From Candidatus Acidiferrales bacterium (GTDB lineage: Bacteria; Acidobacteriota; Terriglobia; Acidiferrales; UBA7541), in assembly GCA_030037775.1 (NCBI GenBank), contig JASHQB010000316.1, forward strand, positions 1 through 33,335: a DNA stretch of 33,335 bases, written 5' to 3'. The notes below the pieces were generated by a model. The model searched no databases, was not told the DNA's origin, and was given only the letters and a program-made list of their open reading frames with translations. Below, in pieces: positions 16,081-23,677 of this stretch. The position numbers and the translations under genes are program-made. Position 1 is the stretch's first letter; the number at the start of each line of letters is the position of its first letter.

Positions 16081-17280
16081 TTGTCAGCACCTGATATCTC
16101 ACCAAGTCATCCTTACGGCACCCGTACGAGCTGTGGAACCGTGGCTGTGGTTGGCGGCTCTGCGGCAGGGTTCTTTGCCGCGTACCTGCTGGCGCGTGAA
16201 GGGGTTCCCGTGCGCGTGTTTGAGCAGTCGGAGCGGCTGGACGCGGCCGCGCGCACCCTGATCGTTACGCGTCGCATGAACGACCTGCTCGGTTCCGTGG
16301 GGGAGCCTTGCATCGTCAACGAGGTTCGGAGATTCGAACTGTTTACCGACGGCCGCGCGGCGATGGTCGATCTTGCGCAGCCGGATTTGGTCATTGAGCG
16401 CGCGAAGCTGATTCGCTCTCTGGCGGAACGTGCGCAAAAAGCTGGCGCAAAGGTTCATCTGGGCCGGAGTTTTCGCAATCTGACGCCGCTTCCGGAGAAA
16501 ATCAGCCTTGAGTTGCAGCACACCGGAAAAAACACCTCTGAGGAGTTTGCGGCGCAGACTGTCGTCGCCAGTGATGGAGCGCTGAGCGCCGTCGCTCAGG
16601 CGGCGGGATGGCCAAGGCCGTCTACCGTCCCGTTGGTGCAGGCCATCGTGCCCTTGCCCAAGGACATGTCACCAGACACTGTACGTGTTTGGTTTGTCCC
16701 CGATGACACGCCCTATTTTTATTGGCTCATACCTGAATCCGCGCAGCGTGGGGCGCTTGGCATCATCGGCGAATCGGGCTCAGAGGCCCGCAAGTACCTC
16801 GAGGCTTTTCTGGTAAAGCGCAAACTCGACCCCATCACGTTCCAAGGTGCGCGAATCCCTGTTTACAAGCGGTGGGTTCCGGTGCAAAAGAAATTCGGTA
16901 ACGCGCGGGTTTTTCTAGCCGGTGATGCAGCCGCACAGGTGAAAGTGAGCACCGTTGGAGGTATTGTCACCGGACTGCGCGGGGCCGCAGGTGTCGCGAA
17001 AGCAATTCTAAATCCCGGTTCAGAGCATGAGTTGCGCCGCTTGCGCCGTGAATTGGATACACATCTGCTTATCCGGCGAGCTCTGCACGACTTCCAGCAG
17101 GATGACTATAGCCGCCTTGTGGATTCGCTCAATCCGATGACGAAACGCTCACTCAGTCGATTTTCGCGTGACGAAGCGCTCAAGGTCCTTTGGCGCGTTT
17201 GCATCAGCCAGCCGCGGCTAATCCTGATGGGACTTCGCGGGCTTCTCACTGGACGTCGCTTCGACCAACGAAACTCCTAG
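16081..17280 (+). CDS. FAD-dependent oxidoreductase, geranylgeranyl-reductase-like
   Basis: Flavoprotein of 399 residues. The dinucleotide-binding fold begins 'VAVVGGSAAGFFAAYLLARE', followed by 'VPVRVFEQ'. The FAD-ribityl motif is 'VFLAGDAAAQVKVSTVGGIV', continuing into 'TGLRGAAGVAKAIL'. The middle segment 'DDTPYFYWLIPESAQRGALG' resembles the substrate-cavity strand (YxWxFP-type) of geranylgeranyl reductases, which saturate isoprenoid double bonds; related FAD monooxygenases and halogenases share the fold, so the reaction is uncertain. Start is a TTG at 16081 with GAGGA six bases upstream. An ATG at 16074 overlapping the ribosome-binding site is in another frame. Only 11 bases separate its stop from the second carbamoyltransferase, so the two are very probably one transcription unit. 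A role in modifying the polyprenyl carrier or a lipid is inference. Confidence 0.82.
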   Translation: MSAPDISPSHPYGTRTSCGTVAVVGGSAAGFFAAYLLAREGVPVRVFEQSERLDAAARTLIVTRRMNDLLGSVGEPCIVNEVRRFELFTDGRAAMVDLAQPDLVIERAKLIRSLAERAQKAGAKVHLGRSFRNLTPLPEKISLELQHTGKNTSEEFAAQTVVASDGALSAVAQAAGWPRPSTVPLVQAIVPLPKDMSPDTVRVWFVPDDTPYFYWLIPESAQRGALGIIGESGSEARKYLEAFLVKRKLDPITFQGARIPVYKRWVPVQKKFGNARVFLAGDAAAQVKVSTVGGIVTGLRGAAGVAKAILNPGSEHELRRLRRELDTHLLIRRALHDFQQDDYSRLVDSLNPMTKRSLSRFSRDEALKVLWRVCISQPRLILMGLRGLLTGRRFDQRNS

Positions 17281-17291
17281 AAGCGCCTTGC

Positions 17292-18998
17292 ATGTACTTT
17301 CTTGGGTTATCGGCGCTGGCTCACGACACTTCAGCCGCTCTTCTCGGCGGCGACGGCTTCCTCGCCGCGATCGAGGAGTCGAAACTCGATCGTTCGCGCA
17401 GCACGACGGGCATTCCGCGAGCGGCCATAGGCTTTTGTTTGGAACATGCCGGAATCGTGTGGCGCGACGTGAGTGCCATCGCCGTGGCCAGCCGCCCATG
17501 GCGTCTGTGGGCACGTCGGGCGGCGTTTCGCGCACGTTTTCTCCTAGCGGCCCCCGTCTCCAGCGCCTACTATCAAGGCAAGGCCGTCGGCGAACTCGCG
17601 GCCGAGTTGAACAACCAACGAATTCTCCGATTGCTATCTGGAGACGTGCACGTTCCGCTGCTGTCTTTCGATCATCATCTTTGCCACGCCGCCAGTGCGT
17701 TCTACGCCTCTTCTTTCGATCGCGCTCTGATTCTTACCTTCGATGAGCAAGGCGGCGGCCAGTGTGGAATTGTAGCCCTAGGCATGGCAGGGAAAATTCG
17801 CGTCGCACACTCCACTCCGTTTCCAAACTCCTTGGCCTGGGTCTATTCCCAAGTGACGGAGCTCTTGGGATACCGCCCGCACGAGCACGAACACAAGACC
17901 CAATGGTTGAGTCTCACTGCGGAGCCCAGATATATGGACATTCTCCTAAAAATGATTCGTGGTCCCGGAGCGTTATATCCGAAACTCGATTCGGCCTGTT
18001 TCACGAGAGGCTTTGCGGGGCGGTTGGCGTTCTCGCAGACATTCTACGATCGATTGGGGATTTCGTCGCATCCGCCGGTGCATCTGAGCGATGAAGTCCG
18101 CGCAGCGCTCGCGAGCAGCTTGCAGCGGGCGTGCGAGATCGTGGTCACGGAGCTAGCGCAGGACCTTCGCCAGACACACAGAGTCGAGAACTTGTGCTTG
18201 GCCGGCGGGCTTTTTTTAAATCCGCTATTGGTGGCCGCACTAGAAAAGGATGTGGGCTTCGCCAGAGTGTTTGTCCAGCCCGCTTCCGGGAATGAAGGAA
18301 CGGCCCTCGGTGCCGCGTGCCTCGCGCACCAAAAGATGAACCCCGGCCGTGCAATGAAGACCTTCGGGCACGTGTACCTGGGGCCGAGTTATCCGAACGA
18401 GGAAATCAAACAAGTGCTCGATAACTGCAAGGCCGCGTACCGATGGGCAGCTTCCGACGAGCAGAGAATTGATGAAGCCGTGAAGCTTCTCGTGGCCGGG
18501 AAAATCGTCGGCTGGTTCCAGGGGGCCGCAGAGTTCGGCCCGCGCGCGTTGGGCAACCGCAGTGTGCTTGCCTCTCCCTGGGCCCCCTACGTGAAGGAGA
18601 ATCTGAATGACTATGTGAAGCACCGCGAGCCTTTCCGGCCGTTCGCCCTGTCCATTCCGCAGGAGGACACTCAGAAGTACTTTGCATTGCCCACGCCTGC
18701 AGCGCAGTTCATGGCTACCATGGGCCAACTGCGTCCGGAGCACAGCGGATTGTTGTCGACACACGCGTTGCCGAAAGGCAAGGTCCGGCTGCACGTGGTT
18801 CCGCGAGCGGCAAATCCGTGTTACTGGTCGCTCTTGAAGGCGTTCGGCGCACAAGCTCCCGCGCCTATTTTGCTGAATACCTCATTCAACCTCTTCGGGG
18901 AGCCCTTGGTGGTCTCTCCGCGTGACGCTGTTCGCAGCTATTTCTGCTCCGGATTGGATGCGCTGATCATTGGCAACTTTCTGCTGGTCAAGTCCTGA
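17292..18998 (+). CDS. O-carbamoyltransferase, NodU/CmcH/TobZ family (second copy)
   Basis: Second O-carbamoyltransferase, 568 residues. The N-terminal domain starts 'MYFLGLSALAHDTSAALL', with the metal-site HHLCH (128-132) and D151 in 'TFDEQGGGQCG', where first-copy and typical family members have DGxG. The C-terminal domain has 'GWFQGAAEFGPRALGNRS' from residue 407, 'VKHREPFRPFALSI' and 'PAPILLNTSFNLFGEP'. Catalytic features look intact, but outside these motifs it differs clearly from the copy at 10536-12323, so it is not a recent duplicate and probably serves another acceptor or position. The frame is open back to 17190, but that part overlaps the flavoprotein; the ATG at 17292 starts the domain directly. 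Its 3' end overlaps the convergent peptidase gene by 61 bases. Confidence 0.92.
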   Translation: MYFLGLSALAHDTSAALLGGDGFLAAIEESKLDRSRSTTGIPRAAIGFCLEHAGIVWRDVSAIAVASRPWRLWARRAAFRARFLLAAPVSSAYYQGKAVGELAAELNNQRILRLLSGDVHVPLLSFDHHLCHAASAFYASSFDRALILTFDEQGGGQCGIVALGMAGKIRVAHSTPFPNSLAWVYSQVTELLGYRPHEHEHKTQWLSLTAEPRYMDILLKMIRGPGALYPKLDSACFTRGFAGRLAFSQTFYDRLGISSHPPVHLSDEVRAALASSLQRACEIVVTELAQDLRQTHRVENLCLAGGLFLNPLLVAALEKDVGFARVFVQPASGNEGTALGAACLAHQKMNPGRAMKTFGHVYLGPSYPNEEIKQVLDNCKAAYRWAASDEQRIDEAVKLLVAGKIVGWFQGAAEFGPRALGNRSVLASPWAPYVKENLNDYVKHREPFRPFALSIPQEDTQKYFALPTPAAQFMATMGQLRPEHSGLLSTHALPKGKVRLHVVPRAANPCYWSLLKAFGAQAPAPILLNTSFNLFGEPLVVSPRDAVRSYFCSGLDALIIGNFLLVKS

Positions 18999-21115
18999 GC
19001 CTGCTGATCGCGTCCGTAGCGATCGAGCCACTTCAGCTCTTCGCGAACTTTTATTTTTCCATGCCACGGATTGTTGCCGAGCGAGTGCCCTTCGCCGGGA
19101 AAGACAAGCAGCGCGGACGGAATGCCCATGGCATGCAGCGCGCGCTCGAGCAGGTAATCCTCGCCCACGTAGACGCGGATGTCGTCTGCGCCGGCGACCA
19201 TGTGCGTCGGCGTGCGCACTTTCCCAATCTGCCAGATCGCTGCTTCGGCGTTATAGTTCTCCTCGGTTTTCCAAGGCAGGCCGCCGAGGAAATACGCGTC
19301 GTCGAATGTGGTGTCGTCGTTTCCCCAATTTACCACGTGCTCCACGGCCCCGGCTCCGGTCACAGCAGCTTTGAACCGCGTCGTTTGCGTGATCAGCCAG
19401 TTGGTCATGTAGCCGCCATAGCTGTATCCGCCGACGGTCAAATGGTTCGGGTCGGCGATGCCGTTCTTCACTAGAGCATCGACGCCCTCCAAAATGTCCT
19501 TGCCAGGTCGTGAAACGATGTGCGGAATGATGCCCAGAGCGAAGGAATCGCCGTAGCCGACCGAGCCGCGGTAATTTGGCTCAAACACCAGCCAGCCATC
19601 CGTCGCCGCCAGATCGGCCCACTGATACCAGTCGGCCTCAAAATGATTCCCGTCCGCGTCCTCCGGCCCGCCGTGAATCAAAGTGAACATGGGTAGATTC
19701 TTTTGCTCGAGTTTCCCGGGAGGGTAAATCAACATGCCTTCCACGGTGGTTCCGTCATCCGCCGTCCACTGAAAGGGCTTTCCTCGGGGCAATTCGTCCT
19801 GAGCGAGCGCTTGATTGAATGATGTGATCTGGCGGGCTTCTGGAATCTTGGAAGGATCCGCCGCCAGATAAACCTCGGCAGGGCTTTGCAACGAGGAGTA
19901 CACGAAGGCAACGGTCGACGCCTGCGTGGCGGCCGAGAACGACTCGTATGTGCCCGGTTGTCCTGCTTGCCTCGCGAATTCCGCGGAGGGTTCGCGCTCC
20001 ACGTACGGTTGCACTTCCGTTCCCAATCGTCCGGTGGCAAGCAAACTTCCCTCTGACAGCACCACGTAGCCCTCCATCGAACCGGAAAATGCGCTTGCCC
20101 ATCTTTCGCATCCTTGCCCGCCCGCGGAAGGTCCGCAACTCTCCTCTCCGCTTCCCTCCGTGCGGACCCAATAGACACGCGCCTGAGCGTCCTCATAGGG
20201 GCCATCGACGGCGCCATTCAAAAAAGAAAAGAACAGATGCCGGCTGTCGCGCGCCCATTGGATCCGATCAAAAAACGCCTGCGGATGCTGAAGCAGCGGA
20301 GCCGGTTTTGCTTCGGCGTCGCTCGCGCCACCCAGTCGAATTATGTAGATGCCGTCGCCGTCGAGCGACTCCTCGCGCAGCGACCGGGAAGTCGTCACAA
20401 ACGCCAGCGATCGGCCATCCGGAGAAGTCGCTAGCTGTTGAACGTGATACGGAGTGGAGCTGATTTTCCGCGCCTCCGGCCGCTTCGTTCCATTCGCAGG
20501 TGCCTCACGGTTCCATTGCATGACCGCGGCAAAATCGATAGCGAAGATGTTTCCGCCGCGCTCCGCCTCCCGATACTGAACCGTATCCTTCCACTGTTCT
20601 TCGTATTTTTTCTTTTGTTCCTCACTCCACGGCTCCCGTGTTGTGAAGAAAATCTGCTTCGAGTCTGCAGACCACGCAAAAGCGTGCACGTCCTCGGTCG
20701 CCGCTGTCACGGGAAACGACTCTCCGCCTTTCACAGAAATTGCATAGACCTGACTTTTGCCTTCTACGGCATGCTCGGACGCCTCATGACTCCGGGCGGA
20801 GAGAAATGCTATCCATTGTCCATCAGGCGACCATTGCGGATCGCTATCTTCGCCCGATGTTGTCAGCGGAGTCAGCGATGCTTCGCTCGCCCGGTAGAGC
20901 CACAGATCCTCTCGGAAACGATTCGCTTGCCAATCCGTGCGCTCCGTCTGCAAAACGACCTCCTGCCCGTCAGGAGAAACCGCAACATTGGGAAAGGAAA
21001 CCGAATTGAAAAACGCATCCAGAGTCAGGGGCGACTTTTCTTGTGCGGAACAGATCGTTGCCGTGGTGAAAACGGCACACAAAATGAAAACGAGTCGCAA
21101 GCCGTTTTGGAACAT
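18938..21115 (-). CDS. Secreted S9 family peptidase (prolyl oligopeptidase-type)
   Basis: Serine peptidase of 725 residues. An N-terminal signal peptide (MFQNGLRLVFILCAVFTTAT, then ICSA, cleavage probably before QEKS) sends it to the periplasm. Residues of roughly 40-440 form a WD40/PD40-like propeller ('VAVSPDGQEVVLQ', 'DPQWSPDGQWIAFLSA', 'ATSPDGRSLAFVT'). The C-terminal alpha/beta hydrolase has 'LIHGGPE', nucleophile S565 in GGYSYGGY, D645 in GADDIRV and H677 in GEGHSLG. The layout fits the acylaminoacyl/dipeptidyl peptidase group; peptide scavenging is the likely role. The start has GGAGG close by, itself able to pair with CCTCC just upstream. The C-terminal tail (after 'LKWLDRYG') overlaps the 3' end of the second carbamoyltransferase on the other strand, without catalytic residues there. 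Unrelated to glycan assembly as far as I can see. Confidence 0.93.
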   Translation of the reverse strand: MFQNGLRLVFILCAVFTTATICSAQEKSPLTLDAFFNSVSFPNVAVSPDGQEVVLQTERTDWQANRFREDLWLYRASEASLTPLTTSGEDSDPQWSPDGQWIAFLSARSHEASEHAVEGKSQVYAISVKGGESFPVTAATEDVHAFAWSADSKQIFFTTREPWSEEQKKKYEEQWKDTVQYREAERGGNIFAIDFAAVMQWNREAPANGTKRPEARKISSTPYHVQQLATSPDGRSLAFVTTSRSLREESLDGDGIYIIRLGGASDAEAKPAPLLQHPQAFFDRIQWARDSRHLFFSFLNGAVDGPYEDAQARVYWVRTEGSGEESCGPSAGGQGCERWASAFSGSMEGYVVLSEGSLLATGRLGTEVQPYVEREPSAEFARQAGQPGTYESFSAATQASTVAFVYSSLQSPAEVYLAADPSKIPEARQITSFNQALAQDELPRGKPFQWTADDGTTVEGMLIYPPGKLEQKNLPMFTLIHGGPEDADGNHFEADWYQWADLAATDGWLVFEPNYRGSVGYGDSFALGIIPHIVSRPGKDILEGVDALVKNGIADPNHLTVGGYSYGGYMTNWLITQTTRFKAAVTGAGAVEHVVNWGNDDTTFDDAYFLGGLPWKTEENYNAEAAIWQIGKVRTPTHMVAGADDIRVYVGEDYLLERALHAMGIPSALLVFPGEGHSLGNNPWHGKIKVREELKWLDRYGRDQQAQDLTSRKLPMISASNPEQK

Positions 21116-21119
21116 GGCC

Positions 21120-21132
21120 CCTCCGAGGGAGG
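21120..21132 (-). promoter_or_regulatory. Ribosome-binding-site hairpin at peptidase start
   Basis: On the minus strand CCTCC-CTC-GGAGG lies just before the ATG at 21115. GGAGG is the ribosome-binding site and CCTCC is its exact complement. With a 3-base loop the stem is small, so any effect on translation would be modest. If transcription starts near 21129 the left arm would be partly missing. Confidence 0.3.
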
Positions 21133-21135
21133 CAA

Positions 21136-21165
21136 GATATACAACTTCGGCGACAAGCGGGTCAA
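21136..21165 (-). promoter_or_regulatory. Putative sigma-70 promoter for S9 peptidase
   Basis: Reading the minus strand, TTGACC (21165-21160) and TATATC (21141-21136) are 18 bases apart. The -35 element matches five of six consensus bases and the -10 four of six. Transcription would start near 21129, leaving a very short leader with the GGAGG ribosome-binding site. It lies in the 95-base gap between the peptidase and the upstream minus-strand gene. Confidence 0.4.
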
Positions 21166-21210
21166 GCGTGACACTGGAAAAGCGTACGAGGCAATTTCTA
21201 GCTTCAATCC

Positions 21211-22077
21211 TTAGGAAACGCGGCGTACTCGCGGAGGTTCCATGAGAGTCCAGTTTTCCGAAGCAGTCCGGCGGTTAAGATCGCGAATAAGGAGCTGCCA
21301 ATCCACGCCCTGTCGCTCGTCCTGATGCGAGAACGACGCGATCGGTGCGTCGCCACGTTGGCCTCCCGTCTCGAACGATCCTGCGGTCGCCTCAGGTCCA
21401 ATTCCAGTTTCCATGTCTGCCTCGGGAACGCGAAATTCCGAGAGTTGCTCAGCGTCGAGCGGTATACGGAAAACGATCCGCTCCTCCGTAGCATCGCTGT
21501 TCCGGGCTCCTGGCAGGGCCTTGTTCGAAGACGTCTGTGTCGCCAAAATGATCGCCCGGTTCTCGTAACGCAATTCCACGGAAGGTGATTCGATGGCCGA
21601 CGACTTTGCTACGGGCTCCAGGCAAAGCTCCCACAGCTCGACCGGTGCGCCTGCATCCGCAGCGTAGATGTCCACGGTGCGAGTTTGCCATCCGGCGGCC
21701 CTGCTCTGTGGCAAAAGCTCCCGCAAAGTGATGGCAAGGTGGTTGCGCCAGACTTCGACCTTCACGGACCCGACGAAAGTTCCGTGTTCATGCACATGGC
21801 GCACCTGCTGCTCTGTCGCGCCCAGAGTATCCCGCCAGAAGCGCTCACCCAGCCGGAAACTGAGAATGTGCACTTGCTCCAGCGGTGAAGGCATCAATTC
21901 GCCTATCCTTCGTCGCATGAGCGGATCGTCCATCGCTTCGAGCGCTTCCAGCCTCTGGAAGAGAGCGCGAATCGCACGCGAGTGGCCCCTTAACATCCGC
22001 TGCCAAGAAAGGGCGAGGGCGTAGAAAGCCACGGAAACGATTGCACAAATCGCCAAAGCCGCCCACAAAATGTCCAT
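21211..22077 (-). CDS. Membrane-anchored hypothetical protein
   Basis: I do not recognise this 288-residue protein. Residues 1-24 (MDILWAALAICAIVSVAFYA onward) form a single hydrophobic segment that would act as an uncleaved signal anchor. A short charged helix follows (about 25-60, R/E-rich, 'ALFQRLEALEAMDDPLMRRR'), possibly a coiled coil. The remainder is polar and probably folds as a domain ('VHEHGTFVGSVKVEVWRNHL', 'TVDIYAADAGAPVELWELCL'), then a low-complexity stretch rich in E, G, S and T (about 225-260) and a short C-terminal segment. There are no cysteine pairs, metal motifs or catalytic signatures that I can see. It is upstream of the peptidase gene (95-base gap with its own promoter candidate) and divergent from the UDP-glucose dehydrogenase gene. 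The reading frame, initiation at an ATG and codon use look genuine. Confidence 0.7.
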   Translation of the reverse strand: MDILWAALAICAIVSVAFYALALSWQRMLRGHSRAIRALFQRLEALEAMDDPLMRRRIGELMPSPLEQVHILSFRLGERFWRDTLGATEQQVRHVHEHGTFVGSVKVEVWRNHLAITLRELLPQSRAAGWQTRTVDIYAADAGAPVELWELCLEPVAKSSAIESPSVELRYENRAIILATQTSSNKALPGARNSDATEERIVFRIPLDAEQLSEFRVPEADMETGIGPEATAGSFETGGQRGDAPIASFSHQDERQGVDWQLLIRDLNRRTASENWTLMEPPRVRRVS

Positions 22078-22092
22078 CGAAGCCCCGCTTCG
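22078..22092 (-). promoter_or_regulatory. Hairpin directly abutting the start codon
   Basis: On the minus strand CGAAGC-GGG-GCTTCG immediately precedes the ATG at 22077. The arms are perfect 6-base complements and the only purine run that could serve as a ribosome-binding site (GGGG) is inside the structure. This predicts poor or controlled initiation of the hypothetical membrane protein. Confidence 0.35.
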
Positions 22093-22178
22093 GAACTAAG
22101 CCCACCAGCCCAAGACGGAATGTCTGAATTCTACTATATTGTCTACTTAGCCGGACATGCCGGTACAAAGATTGGTGA

Positions 22179-22199
22179 TGCTCTAAATGAATGAGAGCA
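22179..22199. repeat. Imperfectly spaced inverted repeat in divergent promoter region
   Basis: TGCTCT (22179-22184) and AGAGCA (22194-22199) are exact reverse complements separated by nine bases. They lie immediately beside the 18-base palindrome that starts at 22201, so the pair may form a composite regulator-binding region between the divergent genes. Confidence 0.3.
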
Positions 22200-22200
22200 C

Positions 22201-22218
22201 TACCCAAAGATTTGGGTA
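22201..22218. promoter_or_regulatory. Perfect 8+8 palindrome, candidate operator
   Basis: TACCCAAA-GA-TTTGGGTA is a perfect inverted repeat with a 2-base centre. It overlaps the -35 element (TTGGGT, 22212-22217) of a possible promoter whose -10 is TATACG at 22236-22241, which would drive UDP-glucose dehydrogenase. A protein bound here would block that promoter. An intrinsic terminator is unlikely, since no T-run follows and no gene ends here. Confidence 0.45.
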
Positions 22219-22241
22219 TTGTGAGGAGCCACGATTATACG
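22212..22241 (+). promoter_or_regulatory. Possible promoter for UDP-glucose dehydrogenase
   Basis: TTGGGT and TATACG are separated by 18 bases. Each matches the sigma-70 consensus only partly (about three and four of six). The start point would be near 22248, giving a leader of about 47 bases with an excellent AGGAG ribosome-binding site at 22284-22288. Support is positional more than sequence-based. Confidence 0.28.
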
Positions 22242-22294
22242 AAAATAGAAGCCTTGATACTTGCGGTCAGGTACACTGTTAGCAGGAGAGATTT

Positions 22295-23677
22295 GTGCGG
22301 ATATCGGTAATCGGCGCCGGATACGTTGGTCTGGTCACCGGGGCGTGCCTGGCGGAATTGGGCCATACAGTTCTTTGCACGGACAACGACGCAACGAAAA
22401 TCGGCATTCTCGAATGCGGCAAACTGCCGATTTTCGAACCTGGACTCGAAAGCATCGTAGCCAAGAATCGGAAAAACGGACACCTATCGTTTTCCGCAGA
22501 GCTGGCCAAGGCGGTCGCGGGAGGTGACGTCATTTTCATCTGCGTCGGAACGCCGCCGCTCCCGAATGGCGACGCCGATCTCAGTTCCATTGATCGCGTG
22601 GCTCAGATGATCGCGGCGGAATCCGAGTCCGATAAACTAGTCGTCGAGAAGAGTACCGTGCCGGCGCAAACAGGGCAGCAGCTGAAACGCGTCCTGGAGA
22701 TTTATGGCCGGGGAAAGACGATCCGCTTTCGCGTCGCCTCGAACCCGGAATTCTTGCGTGAAGGTACGGCCGTCGGCGATTTCCTACATCCGGACCGCAT
22801 CGTCGTGGGGGTAGACGATGAAACCGCGGAAAAACAGCTTCGCAAGATTTACCGCCCGGTGCTCGAGCAGGGATTTGATTGCCCCGTTCACAATGGTTCG
22901 TGCCCGCGTGGAAACCCTCCGGCTTGGTTGGTTACGACGATCAATAGTGCAGAGCTGATCAAGCACGCGTCGAATTCTTTTTTGGCGATCAAAATTTCCT
23001 ATGCGAACATGGTTTCAGATCTTGCCGAGAAGCTGGGGGCCAATGTCGAAGAAGTCATGCATGGCGTTGGTTTGGACCCGCGCATTGGCGCCCATTTTTT
23101 CAAGCCAGGGCTCGGATTCGGCGGCTTCTGCTTGCCCAAGGATCTACAAGCATTCGTGCGGCTTGCCGAACGGCACGGTGTGGATTTTTCCATGCTGCGC
23201 GAAGCCGAGCGAATCAACCATCACCGCGTCGAAGGCTTCGTGGAAAAGCTTCGCCATTCACTGTGGGTTCTCAAGGGCAAGAAAATTGGCGTGCTGGGCC
23301 TTGCATTTAAGGCTAATACCGACGATATCCGGTTCGCCCCTTCAATCGAATTGATCAAGCAACTGCAGCACGAAGGCGTTGACGTAATCGCTTACGATCC
23401 GCAAGCTATGGAGAAAATCCACGTTCGCCTTCCTGAGCTGAATTGCGCACTGAACGCGTACGAAGCGGCCCAGGGGGCAGATGCCTTGCTGATCGTTACG
23501 GAATGGCCGGAGTTCCAAAGACTCGATTGGAAGCGCGTCCATCAAGGTATGGCGCGTCCACTCGTCTTGGACGGCCGGAATTTGCTTTCTGCGGAAGAAA
23601 TGAGCGCTTTGGGGTTTGAGTATGAATCGATCGGAAGACCTAGGGCTGGTCAGGCAATCCCCACGGCATTAGCTTGA
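22295..23677 (+). CDS. ugd: UDP-glucose 6-dehydrogenase
   Basis: Enzyme of 460 residues that oxidises UDP-glucose to UDP-glucuronate with two NAD+. It has the N-terminal Rossmann motif '[20 protein letters not shown]', '[11 protein letters not shown]', '[11 protein letters not shown]', the helix '[20 protein letters not shown]', the catalytic cysteine C279 in '[10 protein letters not shown]', and the C-terminal '[18 protein letters not shown]'. It differs from common forms by a longer loop before the 'SAEL' helix (about residues 190-212) that holds C196 and C203, and by F-C in place of S-C at the active site. The GTG at 22295 has AGGAG six bases upstream. It faces the UDP-glucuronate decarboxylase gene and overlaps it by nine bases at the 3' ends, so the two successive enzymes of one pathway are on opposite strands. 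Confidence 0.95.
   Translation: MRISVIGAGYVGLVTGACLAELGHTVLCTDNDATKIGILECGKLPIFEPGLESIVAKNRKNGHLSFSAELAKAVAGGDVIFICVGTPPLPNGDADLSSIDRVAQMIAAESESDKLVVEKSTVPAQTGQQLKRVLEIYGRGKTIRFRVASNPEFLREGTAVGDFLHPDRIVVGVDDETAEKQLRKIYRPVLEQGFDCPVHNGSCPRGNPPAWLVTTINSAELIKHASNSFLAIKISYANMVSDLAEKLGANVEEVMHGVGLDPRIGAHFFKPGLGFGGFCLPKDLQAFVRLAERHGVDFSMLREAERINHHRVEGFVEKLRHSLWVLKGKKIGVLGLAFKANTDDIRFAPSIELIKQLQHEGVDVIAYDPQAMEKIHVRLPELNCALNAYEAAQGADALLIVTEWPEFQRLDWKRVHQGMARPLVLDGRNLLSAEEMSALGFEYESIGRPRAGQAIPTALA

Noticed and set aside
15737..16105. Minus-strand 122-codon open frame across the intergenic region
   Set aside because: The product has no hydrophobic pattern, domain or credible ribosome-binding site, and it overlaps a convincing promoter and leader on the other strand.
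8520..18998. Antibiotic (aminoglycoside- or cephamycin-like) biosynthesis cluster because of the carbamoyltransferases
   Set aside because: There are no scaffold-forming enzymes, carrier proteins or resistance genes, whereas glycosyltransferases, a ligase/polymerase and a lipid-carrier enzyme point to a surface polysaccharide.
22201..22218. Palindrome interpreted as an intrinsic terminator
   Set aside because: No gene ends nearby, the arms are not GC-rich and no T-run follows; a protein-binding site is more likely.
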